DNA of 64,000 nt from Bacillus australimaris (GTDB taxonomy: Bacteria; Bacillota; Bacilli; Bacillales; Bacillaceae): contig NZ_LGYN01000028.1 of NCBI RefSeq assembly GCF_001307105.1, forward strand, positions 1 through 64,000, read 5' to 3'. Below the pieces are notes generated by a model that saw nothing but the letters and a program-made list of their open reading frames with translations, did not search any database and was not told where the DNA came from. Made by a program: the position numbers and the translations under genes. Below, one piece after another: positions 17,625 through 27,562 of the stretch. Numbering within the stretch: the first letter of the stretch is position 1; the number at the start of each line of letters is the position of its first letter.

Positions 17625-18632
17625 TTATTTAGCTGACTGGCCTTCTACACTTTTTGCAACCATCAAAAGCTCTTCCTTCGTTAGATCACTTGAGGAAATT
17701 AAGTAGTCAACTCCATCAGATGTCCATGAGAGGGATTGATCTGTGAGAACCCCTACTGTCATGCCAAGATCGACTGGCTCACCGTTCATCGTCACAGGCG
17801 TAGATGCTTCAGCCACTCTCGCTTTTTCCTGAATGAGTGTGAAGGATTTCTTTCCACCGTATGTCATCACATAACGCTTCCCAGCATCTGTCGTCATTTC
17901 TTTCTCTTCCATCTTCTTCACGCCTTCTGGCATATCAACTGGTGTTTTCACCGCAAAGCTGTCAGATGGGTCTGCACTTGTGGCAACATCCATTTGAGAG
18001 AGTGTCATGTTTTTCTTCTCATCAAATGCATCTTTATCAAAGGATTTATTGAATTCAAAGTGAGAGAATTCTACTTTCACCATTGGCTTTTTATCGCTAT
18101 CCAGCACTTTCACACTGGCAGGCGCCATTGTTTTTTTATGAAAGATAATCTCTTGGGTAGGCAGCATTTGGTTGTGCTGATAATTGGTTTTGGTTTCAAA
18201 CACATACTTTGACTCTTTCGCTTTGAACTGAGCTGCACTGTCATTTTTAATGTCCTTCACGAGTGATTCAAATAAATAGACCTGACTGCTATTATTCGGC
18301 CAATCACTATGGAAACGGAAGCTCTTGTTCAATGAAGGTGTCAGTACAAACACACCATTGCCATTTCTTAAAATGACTTGACTCTGATCCTTTTTCGGAT
18401 TTTCTAAATAGACACGGTAAAGTTCCGGCTTCTTGTACCAAATTTCTACCTGATACTCCTGCGGGTCATTTCCTGTCTCAATGGTCATTTTTGCTTTGGC
18501 TTTGTATGATGTCATTTCCTCTGCCTTTTTGTTTAAATCTCCAACGATATCCTGCTGAGATTTTTGACCGCATGCGGAGAGAATCAGTACAAAAAGGATT
18601 CCCGTTACAAGCAAAACAAAGCTTTTTCTCAC
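17625..18632 (-). CDS. ydcC: YdcC lipoprotein, LolA-like fold, sporulation-associated
   Basis: A predicted lipoprotein with signal peptide VRKSFVLLVTGILFVLI and lipobox LSAC. The mature part resembles the LolA/LppX beta-barrel half-fold (about 30-200) seen in outer-membrane lipoprotein carriers, although the host is Gram-positive. I prefer the GTG at 18632 (335 residues): AAGGGG lies about 9 bases upstream and the signal peptide then begins properly. The ATG six codons earlier has no RBS. The B. subtilis homologue is sporulation-linked (recollection). Confidence 0.85.
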   Translation of the reverse strand: MRKSFVLLVTGILFVLILSACGQKSQQDIVGDLNKKAEEMTSYKAKAKMTIETGNDPQEYQVEIWYKKPELYRVYLENPKKDQSQVILRNGNGVFVLTPSLNKSFRFHSDWPNNSSQVYLFESLVKDIKNDSAAQFKAKESKYVFETKTNYQHNQMLPTQEIIFHKKTMAPASVKVLDSDKKPMVKVEFSHFEFNKSFDKDAFDEKKNMTLSQMDVATSADPSDSFAVKTPVDMPEGVKKMEEKEMTTDAGKRYVMTYGGKKSFTLIQEKARVAEASTPVTMNGEPVDLGMTVGVLTDQSLSWTSDGVDYLISSSDLTKEELLMVAKSVEGQSAK

Positions 18633-18801
18633 CCTTTTCAACCCCTTCATAAATTGTGTTAAAAGGAAGAAACCGCTTGTTTGACTTTAACAGTACGCCT
18701 CAAGAGTTAACTGCGTACCGCGAACCATCAAAGCCTGTTAGCAACTCGCCCTTCCTTATCGCACTACCCAATATATGAAGGGGGGACAAACAATATGCAG
18801 A

Positions 18802-19167
18802 CTAGCTTGACAACCTTTCAATTAAAACTTGTGCAGCAGCATATTCCTTTGTATGGGTAATGGACACATGAACCTGATCTCCCTCCGCTTTCTCACTTTT
18901 GATGAAGGGTTTTCCGTTATCGTCTTTTTGGATGTCAATGTCGTGAAAGCTTAAATGCTGACCGATTCCCGTTCCGTATGCCTTAGCGAAAGCTTCCTTT
19001 GCCGCAAAACGTCCTGCTAAATATTCCAGCTGTCTTTTTTCACTGAGTGCACCAAAGATATTTTGTTCACGTACAGTCAAAATTCGTTCTGGTAAACGGG
19101 GCTGTCTGCTGAGCACTCGTGAGAGCCGGTCCATTTCTACAATATCAATGCCTATTCCTTTAATCAT
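18802..19167 (-). CDS. acpS: Holo-[acyl-carrier-protein] synthase
   Basis: The 121-residue AcpS transfers 4'-phosphopantetheine from CoA to acyl carrier protein. GIGIDIVEMDRL holds the Mg-binding Asp8, and RFAAKEAFAKA holds the second metal/catalytic Glu. AGGAGG lies six bases before the ATG. The upstream gap to ydcC (18651-18801) holds a GTACGC/GCGTAC dyad (about 18694-18719) without a U-tract. Confidence 0.97.
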   Translation of the reverse strand: MIKGIGIDIVEMDRLSRVLSRQPRLPERILTVREQNIFGALSEKRQLEYLAGRFAAKEAFAKAYGTGIGQHLSFHDIDIQKDDNGKPFIKSEKAEGDQVHVSITHTKEYAAAQVLIERLSS

Positions 19168-19261
19168 GAGGTACCTCCTATGATACTCGTACTAATTTGA
19201 GTGTTCGCTTCATAAACGTGTTACTATAAACTTACCAATATCTAGTCAAAAGGGGTTTGTT

Positions 19262-19867
19262 ATGTTTATTCGAACGGAGAACTTTCAACAATTTATTCGA
19301 TCGTATCCAATCGTCACAGCGATCCTCGCTTTACAAATCGGTCTGTGGCTGATATTTGCGATTCCTATCCCTATTATACAGCTTGGACAGGATCACCTCG
19401 TCGGTTTCAATTATGGTGTAGCCGTTGGAGAATGGTGGCGGCTCGTCACACCTATTTTTCTTCACGGAAGTCTAACGCATATTTTATTCAATTCCATGTC
19501 CCTTTTCTTATTCGCCCCAGCGCTTGAACATTTGCTTGGGAAGGTTCGATTTCTGATCATTTATTTAGGTGCAGGGTTCATTGGCAATCTCGGAACCTAT
19601 TGGGTGGAGCCTTTAGAGTATGTACACGTTGGCGCTTCTGGTGCAATTTTCGGTTTGTTTGGAGTTTATCTATACCTTGTCCTGTTTAAACCGCACATGA
19701 TGGACCGCGGCAATTCTCAAGTCATTTTAACGATTCTTGCTGTTTCTGTCATCATGACGTTCGTTAACTCGAACATCAATATCATGGCGCACTTATTTGG
19801 ATTGATCGGCGGCATGATCCTAGCACCGATCACGCTATTCTTTCATACGAAAAAAAGACACTATTAA
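19262..19867 (+). CDS. ydcA: Rhomboid-family intramembrane serine protease YdcA
   Basis: This 201-residue protein has about six membrane segments, the rhomboid WWRLVTPIFLHGSLTHILFN region, catalytic serine motif GASGAIFG and a late helix with the catalytic histidine (MAHLFGLIGG). It is transcribed opposite to its neighbours and isolated by its own terminator. Substrate unknown. Confidence 0.93.
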   Translation: MFIRTENFQQFIRSYPIVTAILALQIGLWLIFAIPIPIIQLGQDHLVGFNYGVAVGEWWRLVTPIFLHGSLTHILFNSMSLFLFAPALEHLLGKVRFLIIYLGAGFIGNLGTYWVEPLEYVHVGASGAIFGLFGVYLYLVLFKPHMMDRGNSQVILTILAVSVIMTFVNSNINIMAHLFGLIGGMILAPITLFFHTKKRHY

Positions 19868-19873
19868 TCTCAT

Positions 19874-19920
19874 AAAAAATGTCGATCGCTCCTTAAGTGG
19901 AAGCGGATCGACATTTTTTG
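19874..19920. terminator. Bidirectional terminator between ydcA and ydbT
   Basis: AAAAAATGTCGATC and GATCGACATTTTTT form a 14-bp perfect stem with an extra GC pair and a loop. A/T runs on both sides let it work for convergent ydcA and ydbT. Confidence 0.9.
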
Positions 19921-19921
19921 T

Positions 19922-21418
19922 TTAAGACGATTCATTTTTTTCATACGAATACCAATCAAATACACGTGCAGCATCTTCTTCCTCAAGGTGATGCACACCA
20001 AAGGAATCGAGCAGTGCAGAGGATTTCACAAAGGTGTGAATACTTGCGACTCGGCCTTTCTTTTGAAAAAAAGATTGCGTCATCGTATAGTTTTGCATGC
20101 GTTTTCTCAAAACAATACCTGTCGTCTTGCCAATTCCTCTTGATGTCATTTGAATCAATGGATCTTTGATCGTATATCCTGATTGTTTATAAGCTAAATA
20201 GCCAAAGAATAGAGCAAGCGGCAACGGGATAAGTGCCAAATACCCCCACGGCGGAATGCGCACAGACAGGATCACACCTACTAGTAATGGAACAAAGCCG
20301 TAAGAAATCAAGTAGCGTTTAAGTGAACGCTTTGGTACCTTTTTCAGCTCAGTTTCTGGTGCTACATGATAGTGATCGGTGAATTGTGACAGCAATTCAT
20401 TGATTTTCTTCTTCCGAATGAGCGGAAATAAGACGGAAGAGGTTTCTTTTTCTGTAATAGAACCTCCTGCACTAACGAGCATCACCGTCGCAAAACCAAA
20501 AGGTTCACGGAGAATATTTTCTTTGATTTTCACTGCTTGAATTCTCGCAAGTGGAATGGTCATCTGATGCCTTTCGATGAGTCCTCTTGTGATGATGATG
20601 TCCTTCCCTTTTCGTTTTGCAGCAAAATTCGCATACTGAAGTGCTGTGACGCCGACACTCAGGATCCACGCGATCAATACGGCAAGAAATATCAAAATCG
20701 CATAGATTTCAACGCTCGCATGGCTTAAAAAAGAGAATTGCTTGAAGAACCCGTCCATTGGAAGAATTTCATCTATTTGTGTGTAGATGGCGAGACACCC
20801 GGATATAATGACTCCGATACCGCTTGAAGTGGTCGCAGCCAGAAGCAGCTCTGGCACACCCATACGATAAGAGACATTGATTTCTTCCTGTACAGGTTTT
20901 TGCGCAGCGATATGGTCATGCAGATCACCTGCTTCATCAGTCATTTCCTCTTGCTGCAAGCTTTTCTTCCGGTTGAAAATCGACTGCTTTAACTGTTCCG
21001 CTTCTGCTTTTGTAATTGCGGTCAGGCTGACTTCTGGCCCATCCGTACCGCCTGCCGTTTCGATTTGGACCCGCACCAAACCGAAAATTCGTTGGAAAAT
21101 GCCTTCACTTGTATTGACCGTTTGAATTCGTTCCAACGAGATATATTTTTTCTTTTTCGTGATCACACCCGATTCCACACGAAATTCATCGTCTTCCATC
21201 CGATAGGTGAATCGTCTCCATTCTAAAATAGTAAAAACAGCTTTCCATAAAAGAAGCACACCAAGAATGATAAATGCATAAAAACGAATACTCGAATTCG
21301 AGTTCACAAAAATCAACACGAAAAAAGGGATAATGAAGTTTTTGATCATGGATACGGCATCTGATATAAAATCAATGAACATCGAGATTGGATGTACACG
21401 TTTTGGTTCAGACATCAT
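19922..21418 (-). CDS. ydbT: YdbT, membrane protein with bacterial PH domains
   Basis: The 498-residue membrane protein carries repeated bPH2 (DUF304-type) segments, each after paired hydrophobic helices: around residues 60-135 (RMEDDEFRVESGV), 275-345 and 420-490. Its start overlaps ydbS by 11 bp, so the two are translationally coupled. B. subtilis YdbS/YdbT have been linked to resistance to competitor-made amylocyclicin (recollection). Biochemical role unknown. Confidence 0.88.
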   Translation of the reverse strand: MMSEPKRVHPISMFIDFISDAVSMIKNFIIPFFVLIFVNSNSSIRFYAFIILGVLLLWKAVFTILEWRRFTYRMEDDEFRVESGVITKKKKYISLERIQTVNTSEGIFQRIFGLVRVQIETAGGTDGPEVSLTAITKAEAEQLKQSIFNRKKSLQQEEMTDEAGDLHDHIAAQKPVQEEINVSYRMGVPELLLAATTSSGIGVIISGCLAIYTQIDEILPMDGFFKQFSFLSHASVEIYAILIFLAVLIAWILSVGVTALQYANFAAKRKGKDIIITRGLIERHQMTIPLARIQAVKIKENILREPFGFATVMLVSAGGSITEKETSSVLFPLIRKKKINELLSQFTDHYHVAPETELKKVPKRSLKRYLISYGFVPLLVGVILSVRIPPWGYLALIPLPLALFFGYLAYKQSGYTIKDPLIQMTSRGIGKTTGIVLRKRMQNYTMTQSFFQKKGRVASIHTFVKSSALLDSFGVHHLEEEDAARVFDWYSYEKNESS

Positions 21419-21887
21419 CTTCTGTCACCCTCGCTAAACGGGATATGTAGTCACGAAGCTCATCTGCCTCTTCTAATTCCAGCGCTGGTATATCATGCAC
21501 TGTGGCAGCAGTCGAAATTTGAACAGATGCCAAACGGTAGCGCCTTAATAGCGGTCCCTGTGATGTATCAACATGCTGAACACGCACCATCGGCACAATC
21601 ACACGTGTGACGCGAAAGAGTCCATGCTGTATTTCAATTTCATTTTCGAAAACTTCGTAGCGCCAGATGTGATGGCGGATTTTTGGTATGAGCCAAATGC
21701 CAAAAATCACCTGTAAGACCCATAAACCAGAAAGGATGGCCCCAATCCAATATGGCCATTGAAGATAATAACTAGTAACAAATACCCCAATGATAATGAG
21801 TAAGAAAATCAATGAGATAATTCCATTTTGAAGGCGCCATACCTTTAAACCGTTTAAACTAATTTGACGTTGCGGCTGTTTTCTCAC
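21408..21887 (-). CDS. ydbS: YdbS, small membrane protein with bPH2 domain
   Basis: The 159-residue protein has two N-terminal membrane helices (about 20-70) followed by one bPH2 domain (YEVFENEIEIQHGLFRVTRVIVPMV). The GTG start follows GGGAAG. It partners ydbT, which repeats the same architecture three times. Confidence 0.87.
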   Translation of the reverse strand: MRKQPQRQISLNGLKVWRLQNGIISLIFLLIIIGVFVTSYYLQWPYWIGAILSGLWVLQVIFGIWLIPKIRHHIWRYEVFENEIEIQHGLFRVTRVIVPMVRVQHVDTSQGPLLRRYRLASVQISTAATVHDIPALELEEADELRDYISRLARVTEDDV

Positions 21888-21959
21888 ATTCTTCCCCCAT
21901 TCTCTTACTTTTCTATCAATATATTACGAAACAAAGCCTAAAAAGTTTCAATCAGCTGT

Positions 21960-21990
21960 TAAAAAAAGCGAACCCTGCAAAGGATTCGCT
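21960..21990 (-). terminator. Terminator of cshA
   Basis: On the minus strand AGCGAATCCT and AGGGTTCGCT (21967-21990) pair with one mismatch around TTGC and are followed by seven T. Confidence 0.88.
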
Positions 21991-21998
21991 CTTGTATA

Positions 21999-23498
21999 TT
22001 AGTTGTTATAAGATTTCTTTTGACGACGATCGTTAGAAGAACGATTGCGGTCATTTGAAGAACGCTTTTTATCACCATAAGATGAACGAGTGCTCTTGCC
22101 TTTTCCACGGTAGCCTCCGCCACCGCCGCCTTCTCTACGTTTAGAAGAGCTACGGTTGTTACGATGACGTTTTGAAATCATTGGTGCTTCATCTGTCAAA
22201 CGAACAGGCGTTGCATCCGGCTCTTTTGTCATCATTTTGATGGCAGCTGCAACCACTGTCACAGAATCATGATCTTCTAGCAATTCAGCAGCAGCTGTCA
22301 TGTAGAAGTTCAAGTTGTTTTCACTGATGATTGTGCGTAGACGGTCAACTGTTACTTGCTGTTGTCCTTCAATCGCCTCATCTAGTGTAGGTTCTTTCAT
22401 ACGATCCATTTTACGTTTAGTCGTTTGCTCAATCGCACGAAGCATATCTTTTTCACGTGGTGTGATGAAAGTCATCGCCATACCTGTACGTCCTGCACGA
22501 CCTGTACGTCCAATACGGTGTACGTAGCTCTCTGGATCTTGCGGCACGTCAAAGTTATACACGTGTGTAACGCCTGAGATATCAAGTCCACGTGCTGCAA
22601 CGTCTGTTGCGACAAGCACATCGATTGAACCTTCTTTGAATTTACGAAGCGCAACCATACGTTTCGCTTGAGTCAAGTCACCATGAATACCTTCAGCTGT
22701 ATAACCTCTAAGGTTAAGTGCTTCAGTCAATTCGTCAACACGGCGTTTTGTACGGCCGAAGACAATTGAAAGCTCAGGTGATTGAATGTCAAGAAGACGA
22801 GTCAGCGTGTCAAACTTCTTACGTTCGTGAATATCCAAGTAGAACTGTTGGATGTTAGATACAGTCATTTCTTTTGCTTTTACTTTTACGTGTTCTGGGT
22901 TTGTCATGAAACGCTCTGCAATGCGCTTAATTGGTGCAGGCATTGTCGCAGAGAATAAAAGTGTTTGGTGTTCACTTGGTACATTTGAAAGGATCGCTTC
23001 AATGTCTTCGATGAAACCCATGTTTAGCATTTCGTCTGCTTCATCTAGCACGACTGTTTCAACATTTTGAAGACGCATTGTACGACGGTTAATGTGATCG
23101 AGTAAACGTCCTGGAGTCCCTACGATGATATGAGGATTTTTCTTGAGCGAACGGATTTGACGGCCGATATCTTGTCCACCGTAAATAGGAAGTACGCGTG
23201 CACGCTTGTCTTGTCCAATTTTATATAGCTCTTCAGATACTTGAATCGCTAATTCTCTTGTTGGCGCAATGATAATCGCTTGGATATTTGGAGACGCTGG
23301 GTCGATTTTTTCAACCAGAGGAATACCAAACGCTGCAGTTTTTCCTGTTCCTGTTTGTGCTTGTCCGATGACATCTTTATTTTGAAGACCGAGAGGAATC
23401 GTTTCTGCTTGAATCGGTGTTGCTTCTTCAAATCCCATGCGGTTAATAGCTTTCATGAGACTTTCGCTTAATTGAAAATCTTGAAACGTTATAGTCAA
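21999..23498 (-). CDS. cshA: CshA DEAD-box RNA helicase (TTG start)
   Basis: The protein has the full DEAD-box motif set: AQTGTGKT (motif I), PTRELA (Ia), DEAD (II), SAT (III), [10 protein letters not shown] and HRIGRTGR (V/VI). A long Arg/Gly/Ser-rich basic tail follows. The start is the TTG at 23498 ([10 protein letters not shown], 499 residues against 494 in B. subtilis), with AAGGAG 9-10 bases upstream. CshA is associated with the RNA degradosome and ribosome biogenesis. The leader carries a terminator-like hairpin, listed separately. Confidence 0.96.
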   Translation of the reverse strand: MTITFQDFQLSESLMKAINRMGFEEATPIQAETIPLGLQNKDVIGQAQTGTGKTAAFGIPLVEKIDPASPNIQAIIIAPTRELAIQVSEELYKIGQDKRARVLPIYGGQDIGRQIRSLKKNPHIIVGTPGRLLDHINRRTMRLQNVETVVLDEADEMLNMGFIEDIEAILSNVPSEHQTLLFSATMPAPIKRIAERFMTNPEHVKVKAKEMTVSNIQQFYLDIHERKKFDTLTRLLDIQSPELSIVFGRTKRRVDELTEALNLRGYTAEGIHGDLTQAKRMVALRKFKEGSIDVLVATDVAARGLDISGVTHVYNFDVPQDPESYVHRIGRTGRAGRTGMAMTFITPREKDMLRAIEQTTKRKMDRMKEPTLDEAIEGQQQVTVDRLRTIISENNLNFYMTAAAELLEDHDSVTVVAAAIKMMTKEPDATPVRLTDEAPMISKRHRNNRSSSKRREGGGGGGYRGKGKSTRSSYGDKKRSSNDRNRSSNDRRQKKSYNN

Positions 23499-23550
23499 TT
23501 TATTCAAACTCCTTCTAATTGCTGTTTCAGTAATCTCGTGAATGATCATT

Positions 23551-23577
23551 AAAAACTGCCCTTTTCTAAAAGGACAG
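23551..23577 (-). promoter_or_regulatory. Terminator-like hairpin in the cshA leader
   Basis: On the minus strand CTGTCCTTTT and AAAAGGGCAG (23577-23556) form a 10-bp stem with one G-U-type mismatch, followed at once by TTTTT. It sits about 53 nt before the TTG start and just after a TATAAT-like -10 (about 23588-23593). This layout suits attenuation or a 5'-UTR control element (inference). Confidence 0.5.
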
Positions 23578-23663
23578 GTCCATTATATACAAAGCCCGAA
23601 TTACCCTACCTTATATCTTACCATTACACTATTTGTTTTTCAACAAGACAGAAATGGATATAT

Positions 23664-24002
23664 CTACTGCTCTACAATGACAGATTCACCTTCACTTTGA
23701 TCTCCGTCCATCCATTTCCACTTTTCGAACAGTTGAATTTTCCCGTTACCCAGCTGCTTTGGAGTGGAATTGCAAGAGCCGCTTCTCATGCTGCCGTCCT
23801 TGCTTACGTGGTGGTATCTAAAATGAAGTGTTCCATCCTCATTCACAGTTCCTACAAGTACGCCAGATACAATACTGCCGCCTTGGTATGTGCCCGTTAA
23901 TATATTTCCGTCCTGACGATATTGAAATTTAGTTCCTGCCGACACTTCTCCGTTACTCGAATTAGACTGCGGGATAAAGGTTTTTCCGTCATATTGAAAC
24001 AA
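23664..24002 (-). CDS. Conserved small protein of unknown function (TTG start)
   Basis: A roughly 112-residue protein of short beta-strand/turn character (GTYQGGSIVSGVLVGTV, GTLHFRYHHVSKDG), acidic at the C terminus. No signal peptide or membrane segment. Related proteins are sometimes labelled N-acetylglutamate synthase, but no GNAT motif is visible and I do not accept that. The TTG at 24002 has AAGGTGG nine bases upstream; the TTG at 24011 abuts it. Not present between cshA and murF in B. subtilis as I recall. Confidence 0.65.
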   Translation of the reverse strand: MFQYDGKTFIPQSNSSNGEVSAGTKFQYRQDGNILTGTYQGGSIVSGVLVGTVNEDGTLHFRYHHVSKDGSMRSGSCNSTPKQLGNGKIQLFEKWKWMDGDQSEGESVIVEQ

Positions 24003-24129
24003 CCGAATCAACCACCTTTTCTTTCCTATTGTAACATAGGCCTGTCACTCATTCGACAAAAATGATGCAAATTTTAACAAGTGGGATTCAATTTATATTA
24101 GTTTAGCCACATTTTAGCTTTTCTATATA

Positions 24130-24822
24130 TTAAATTGCTTTTTTTAGAAAATGTTCTACTTTCTCAAACAATTGCTGGGCACATGGCTCATGACAAACAT
24201 GATGTTTACAATCAGGCAAATAAAACATTTCTTTCTGGTGGGACGGAACCTTATGATAAATAAATTCTGCACTAGAAGCAGGCACAATCCCGTCGCTTTC
24301 ACCTTGAACAATTAACACAGGAAGATGGAGCTTCTCAAGCGAACGCTTCGTTTGCTTCACCAGCTTCATAAATTCCACTGCAGCTGAGAGCGGCGTGCTG
24401 GACAGCTTATGACGATACCGGTCATACAAAGGATTCGCATGAATTATGCCAGACAGAGACTCCTTTACCATCTGCCTTGTGTCTTGCATCATTTGTTTCG
24501 GATTCACATATTTTGCCGCAGCACTTAAAAGAACGAGACGGGCAACTGGATACTTCGCTGCTAAGTAAGATGCAATCATTCCGCCCATCGAAAAGCCGAT
24601 CAAATAAATGGTGTCACAGGTTCGGGAAAGGGATAAGAGTTCTAGTTCAGCAGTGGCAATCCATTCTTGATAGAGAATGCCTTTTAACCGAAGCTTCTCT
24701 CCATGCCCTGGAAGCGTGACAGACTGCACGTTCCAATCTGCCGCCTGTTTTAAATATTGTGCCAGCGGTTCTACTTCATAAGGAGCACCAGTAAAACCGT
24801 GGATACATAAACAGCCAATCAT
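24130..24822 (-). CDS. Alpha/beta hydrolase, carboxylesterase/lipase-like
   Basis: The 230-residue serine hydrolase has an HGFTG oxyanion-hole motif near the N terminus. The nucleophile Ser78 lies in GFSMGG, the acid is probably Asp177 in GESDG, and the base is His207 or His208. It resembles thermostable monoacylglycerol lipase/carboxylesterases of Bacillus. No signal peptide. It starts 27 bp after the murF stop codon, so it is probably read from the ddl-murF transcript. Substrate unknown. Confidence 0.82.
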   Translation of the reverse strand: MIGCLCIHGFTGAPYEVEPLAQYLKQAADWNVQSVTLPGHGEKLRLKGILYQEWIATAELELLSLSRTCDTIYLIGFSMGGMIASYLAAKYPVARLVLLSAAAKYVNPKQMMQDTRQMVKESLSGIIHANPLYDRYRHKLSSTPLSAAVEFMKLVKQTKRSLEKLHLPVLIVQGESDGIVPASSAEFIYHKVPSHQKEMFYLPDCKHHVCHEPCAQQLFEKVEHFLKKAI

Positions 24823-24848
24823 TCTGTCACCTTCTTTGCCGCTTCCTT

Positions 24849-26213
24849 TTATAGTGCAGTAATGACTTCTTCCAATCTCATTCCGCGTGAGGCTTTGACA
24901 AGCACAACATCGTCAGGCCCTGCCACTTCAGCTAACTTTTTCTTCAGATCCTCTTTATCCGTAAAGGAGAACACGTGCTCAGCCCCGAATGATTTCTTCG
25001 CTCCTTCAGCAATGAATGCACCTAGGCGCCCATACGTTAAGACATGATCAATAAATTCGGGCTTGATGTAACGGCCCAGCTCATAGTGATACGTTTCTTC
25101 TTCGCTGCCCATTTCAAGCATGTCTCCAAGTACAAGAATACGATTTGCAAAGCCGTCCATATCCCCTACAAGATCAATTGCAGCTTTCATAGAAGTTGGA
25201 CTTGCATTATACGCATCATTGATGACAGTAATTCCGTTTTCTGTTTTAAACAGCTCAAGACGCATCCCTGTCAACTTGGTTTGCATCAGTCCTTGGGCGA
25301 TTTGTCTTTCATTCAGCCCAAAATGCTGACCTATCGCAATAGCGGCAAGTGCATTCTTCACATTATGTTTCCCTAATACAGGAATGAGAAACCCTTGAGC
25401 ATACCCTTCGACTTGAAATTCTGTTCCTTCTGCAAGCTGGTTGATGTGTGTCACCTTGATATCACAGTCGTCTGCTTCTCCGAAGGTTTTCACACGCAGC
25501 GAAAGTGAATTTGCTCTTTCTCGGAGCAAAGGCTCATCTCCTAAGTAATAAAAGATGCCATCTTCTTTTAACCCTTTTGTAATCTCATATTTTGCATCAG
25601 CAATGGCTTCTCTTGATCCTAAATCCTGCATATGAGATTCCCCGATATTTGTGATCACTGCTGCATCCGGCTCAGCAAGGTTTGATAAAAATTCAATTTC
25701 GCCTTTTGCACTCATACCCATCTCTAATACAGCGATATCTGTCTCTTCTGGCATCGCAAGAATGGTAAGCGGAAGACCGATATGATTATTAAAATTACCG
25801 TCTGTTTTATGAACTTTGTACGCCGTTTGCAGAACGGAATGAATCATGTCTTTCGTTGTGGTTTTCCCATTACTTCCTGTAATACCAACAACACGAGGGT
25901 TTTCTTCTTTTAAGTATGATTTCGCCAGCTGTTGAAGTGCAGTCAGTGTGTCCTCAACAAGAATAACTGGAATGCCTTCCGGTGGATTGGCTTCTTTTTG
26001 ATTCCAAAGAACAGCAGCTGCTCCCAGCTCCACTGCTTTTGAAGCAAATGTGTGACCATTAAAATGTTCTCCAATAAGCGGAATAAACAGTGCGCCTTTT
26101 GATACTTTTCTTGTATCTGTTGTCACTCCGTGAATCTGCTCTTCGCCAAAAGCTTGATTAGATAGTGTTCCACCAGCCATTTGGGTGATTTGTTTCACTG
26201 TACGTTTGATCAT
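24849..26213 (-). CDS. murF: UDP-MurNAc-tripeptide--D-alanyl-D-alanine ligase
   Basis: The 454-residue Mur ligase adds D-Ala-D-Ala to UDP-MurNAc-tripeptide in the cytoplasm. It has the N-terminal UDP-binding domain, ATP loop GITGSNGKTTTKD (about 110-122), central ENIGESH-like region (ITNIGESHM) and C-terminal domain starting DAYNASP. It follows ddl, which supplies its dipeptide. Confidence 0.97.
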   Translation of the reverse strand: MIKRTVKQITQMAGGTLSNQAFGEEQIHGVTTDTRKVSKGALFIPLIGEHFNGHTFASKAVELGAAAVLWNQKEANPPEGIPVILVEDTLTALQQLAKSYLKEENPRVVGITGSNGKTTTKDMIHSVLQTAYKVHKTDGNFNNHIGLPLTILAMPEETDIAVLEMGMSAKGEIEFLSNLAEPDAAVITNIGESHMQDLGSREAIADAKYEITKGLKEDGIFYYLGDEPLLRERANSLSLRVKTFGEADDCDIKVTHINQLAEGTEFQVEGYAQGFLIPVLGKHNVKNALAAIAIGQHFGLNERQIAQGLMQTKLTGMRLELFKTENGITVINDAYNASPTSMKAAIDLVGDMDGFANRILVLGDMLEMGSEEETYHYELGRYIKPEFIDHVLTYGRLGAFIAEGAKKSFGAEHVFSFTDKEDLKKKLAEVAGPDDVVLVKASRGMRLEEVITAL

Positions 26214-26248
26214 GATTTTTCGCCTCTCTTTCTCATTTCACGTTTGAA

Positions 26249-26281
26249 GGAAAAGAGACACTACCTATAAGGATAGTGTCT
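26249..26281 (-). terminator. Hairpin terminator between ddl and murF
   Basis: On the minus strand AGACACTATCC and GGTAGTGTCT form a 10-bp stem with a short loop followed by CTTTTCC. The T-tract is weak, so it probably reduces rather than stops transcription into murF. Confidence 0.65.
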
Positions 26282-26295
26282 GCTTGCTGCTTACA

Positions 26296-27378
26296 TTAAA
26301 AAGTGGTTTTAATGGTTTGTTTTTCTTGATGGCGTTCAATTGCAAGTGACACCAGCTTTTCAATCAACTCTGGATACTCTACACCAGTTTGCTTCCAAAG
26401 CAGAGGGAACATACTAAATGGTGTGAATCCAGGCATTGTATTCACTTCATTGATCAACACTTCGCCTTTTTCTGTAAGGAAGAAGTCTGCACGTACAAGA
26501 CCAGAGCCATCGAGGGCTTTAAATGCCTTAATCGCCATATCATGAATCGTCTTGTACTCATCCTCTGACACACTCGCAGGAATGATCAAATCTGTATCGC
26601 CATCTTCATATTTTGCTTTGTAGTCATAAAAATCTGTTTTAGGTGCAATTTCACCAACGACAGAGCATTTTGGCTCGTCATTGCCCAATACACCAATTTC
26701 GATTTCTCTTCCAACGACGCCTTCTTCTACGACTACACGACGATCATATTGAAAAGCGAGGTCGAATGCGGTCTGCAGTTCTTCTTTGTTGCGGCATTTA
26801 CTAATTCCAACACTTGACCCCATGTTGGCAGGCTTCACAAAGCATGGATAGCCAAGTACTTTTTCGACTTGTTCTAAGCTGTCTGGTGTCGCTTTTTCAT
26901 AGTCTTTTTTATTGAAGGAAAGGTGCTTTGCTTGTGCAAGTCCTGCTTGTGCAAACACATCTTTCATCATGACTTTATCCATACCCGCAGCAGAAGCGAG
27001 AACGCCGTTGCCGACATACGGGATATTTAACAGTTCAAGTAATCCTTGCATGGTTCCATCTTCACCATTTGGTCCATGCAGCAATGGGAAGACAACATCA
27101 ATTTTTTCATCAGCTGATGCAGGCTGTGGAAACATGCTTTCATTTAAAGAAGTTGGTAAAAACGTCTTTGCGTTCTGTTCAAATTGAAGCATTTTGACGT
27201 TTGATACTGGTTCAGTGAGTTTTTCTCCTCTTAGCCATTCACCCTCTTCTGTAATATAAATTGGATGTATATCGAACTTCTCAGTGTTAAGTGCTTTTGT
27301 AACTGCAAGGGCTGTTTGCAGTGATACATTATGTTCGGCTGACTTTCCGCCGTAAATTAATCCTAAACTTATTTTCAA
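26296..27378 (-). CDS. ddl: D-alanine--D-alanine ligase
   Basis: The 360-residue ATP-grasp ligase makes D-Ala-D-Ala for peptidoglycan. Visible are [13 protein letters not shown], the substrate segment [25 protein letters not shown] and C-terminal [15 protein letters not shown]. Tyr in a subgroup-A style loop implies ordinary D-Ala rather than D-lactate specificity (inference). TTG start with GGGGGAG eight bases upstream. Confidence 0.96.
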   Translation of the reverse strand: MKISLGLIYGGKSAEHNVSLQTALAVTKALNTEKFDIHPIYITEEGEWLRGEKLTEPVSNVKMLQFEQNAKTFLPTSLNESMFPQPASADEKIDVVFPLLHGPNGEDGTMQGLLELLNIPYVGNGVLASAAGMDKVMMKDVFAQAGLAQAKHLSFNKKDYEKATPDSLEQVEKVLGYPCFVKPANMGSSVGISKCRNKEELQTAFDLAFQYDRRVVVEEGVVGREIEIGVLGNDEPKCSVVGEIAPKTDFYDYKAKYEDGDTDLIIPASVSEDEYKTIHDMAIKAFKALDGSGLVRADFFLTEKGEVLINEVNTMPGFTPFSMFPLLWKQTGVEYPELIEKLVSLAIERHQEKQTIKTTF

Positions 27379-27562
27379 TGGATACTCCCCCCACTAAAAT
27401 TCATCTTTACTATCTTATCACTTTCAAGTAAAAATGCTCTAATTAATTTTTGTTGTTACGAAATTGAAATGATTTGTAAAGGTTGTAAGCGCCTCCTGAG
27501 CATTTGTATGTCATTCGCCTTTATTTTATATTAAAATGACATTGAAAAGGAGTTGTGACAAA

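Noticed and set aside
17736..18212. 158-residue plus-strand open frame inside ydcC
   Set aside because: It is antisense to a lipoprotein gene with clear signal peptide and family features, has no RBS and shows no domain.
18694..18719. GTACGC/GCGTAC dyad upstream of ydcC as a terminator of acpS
   Set aside because: No U-tract and the loop is itself a palindrome (AGTTAACT); could be an operator but nothing supports a specific role.
23664..24011. N-acetylglutamate synthase label for the small protein
   Set aside because: Neither a GNAT acetyl-CoA loop nor an amino-acid kinase motif is visible; too short for the enzyme.
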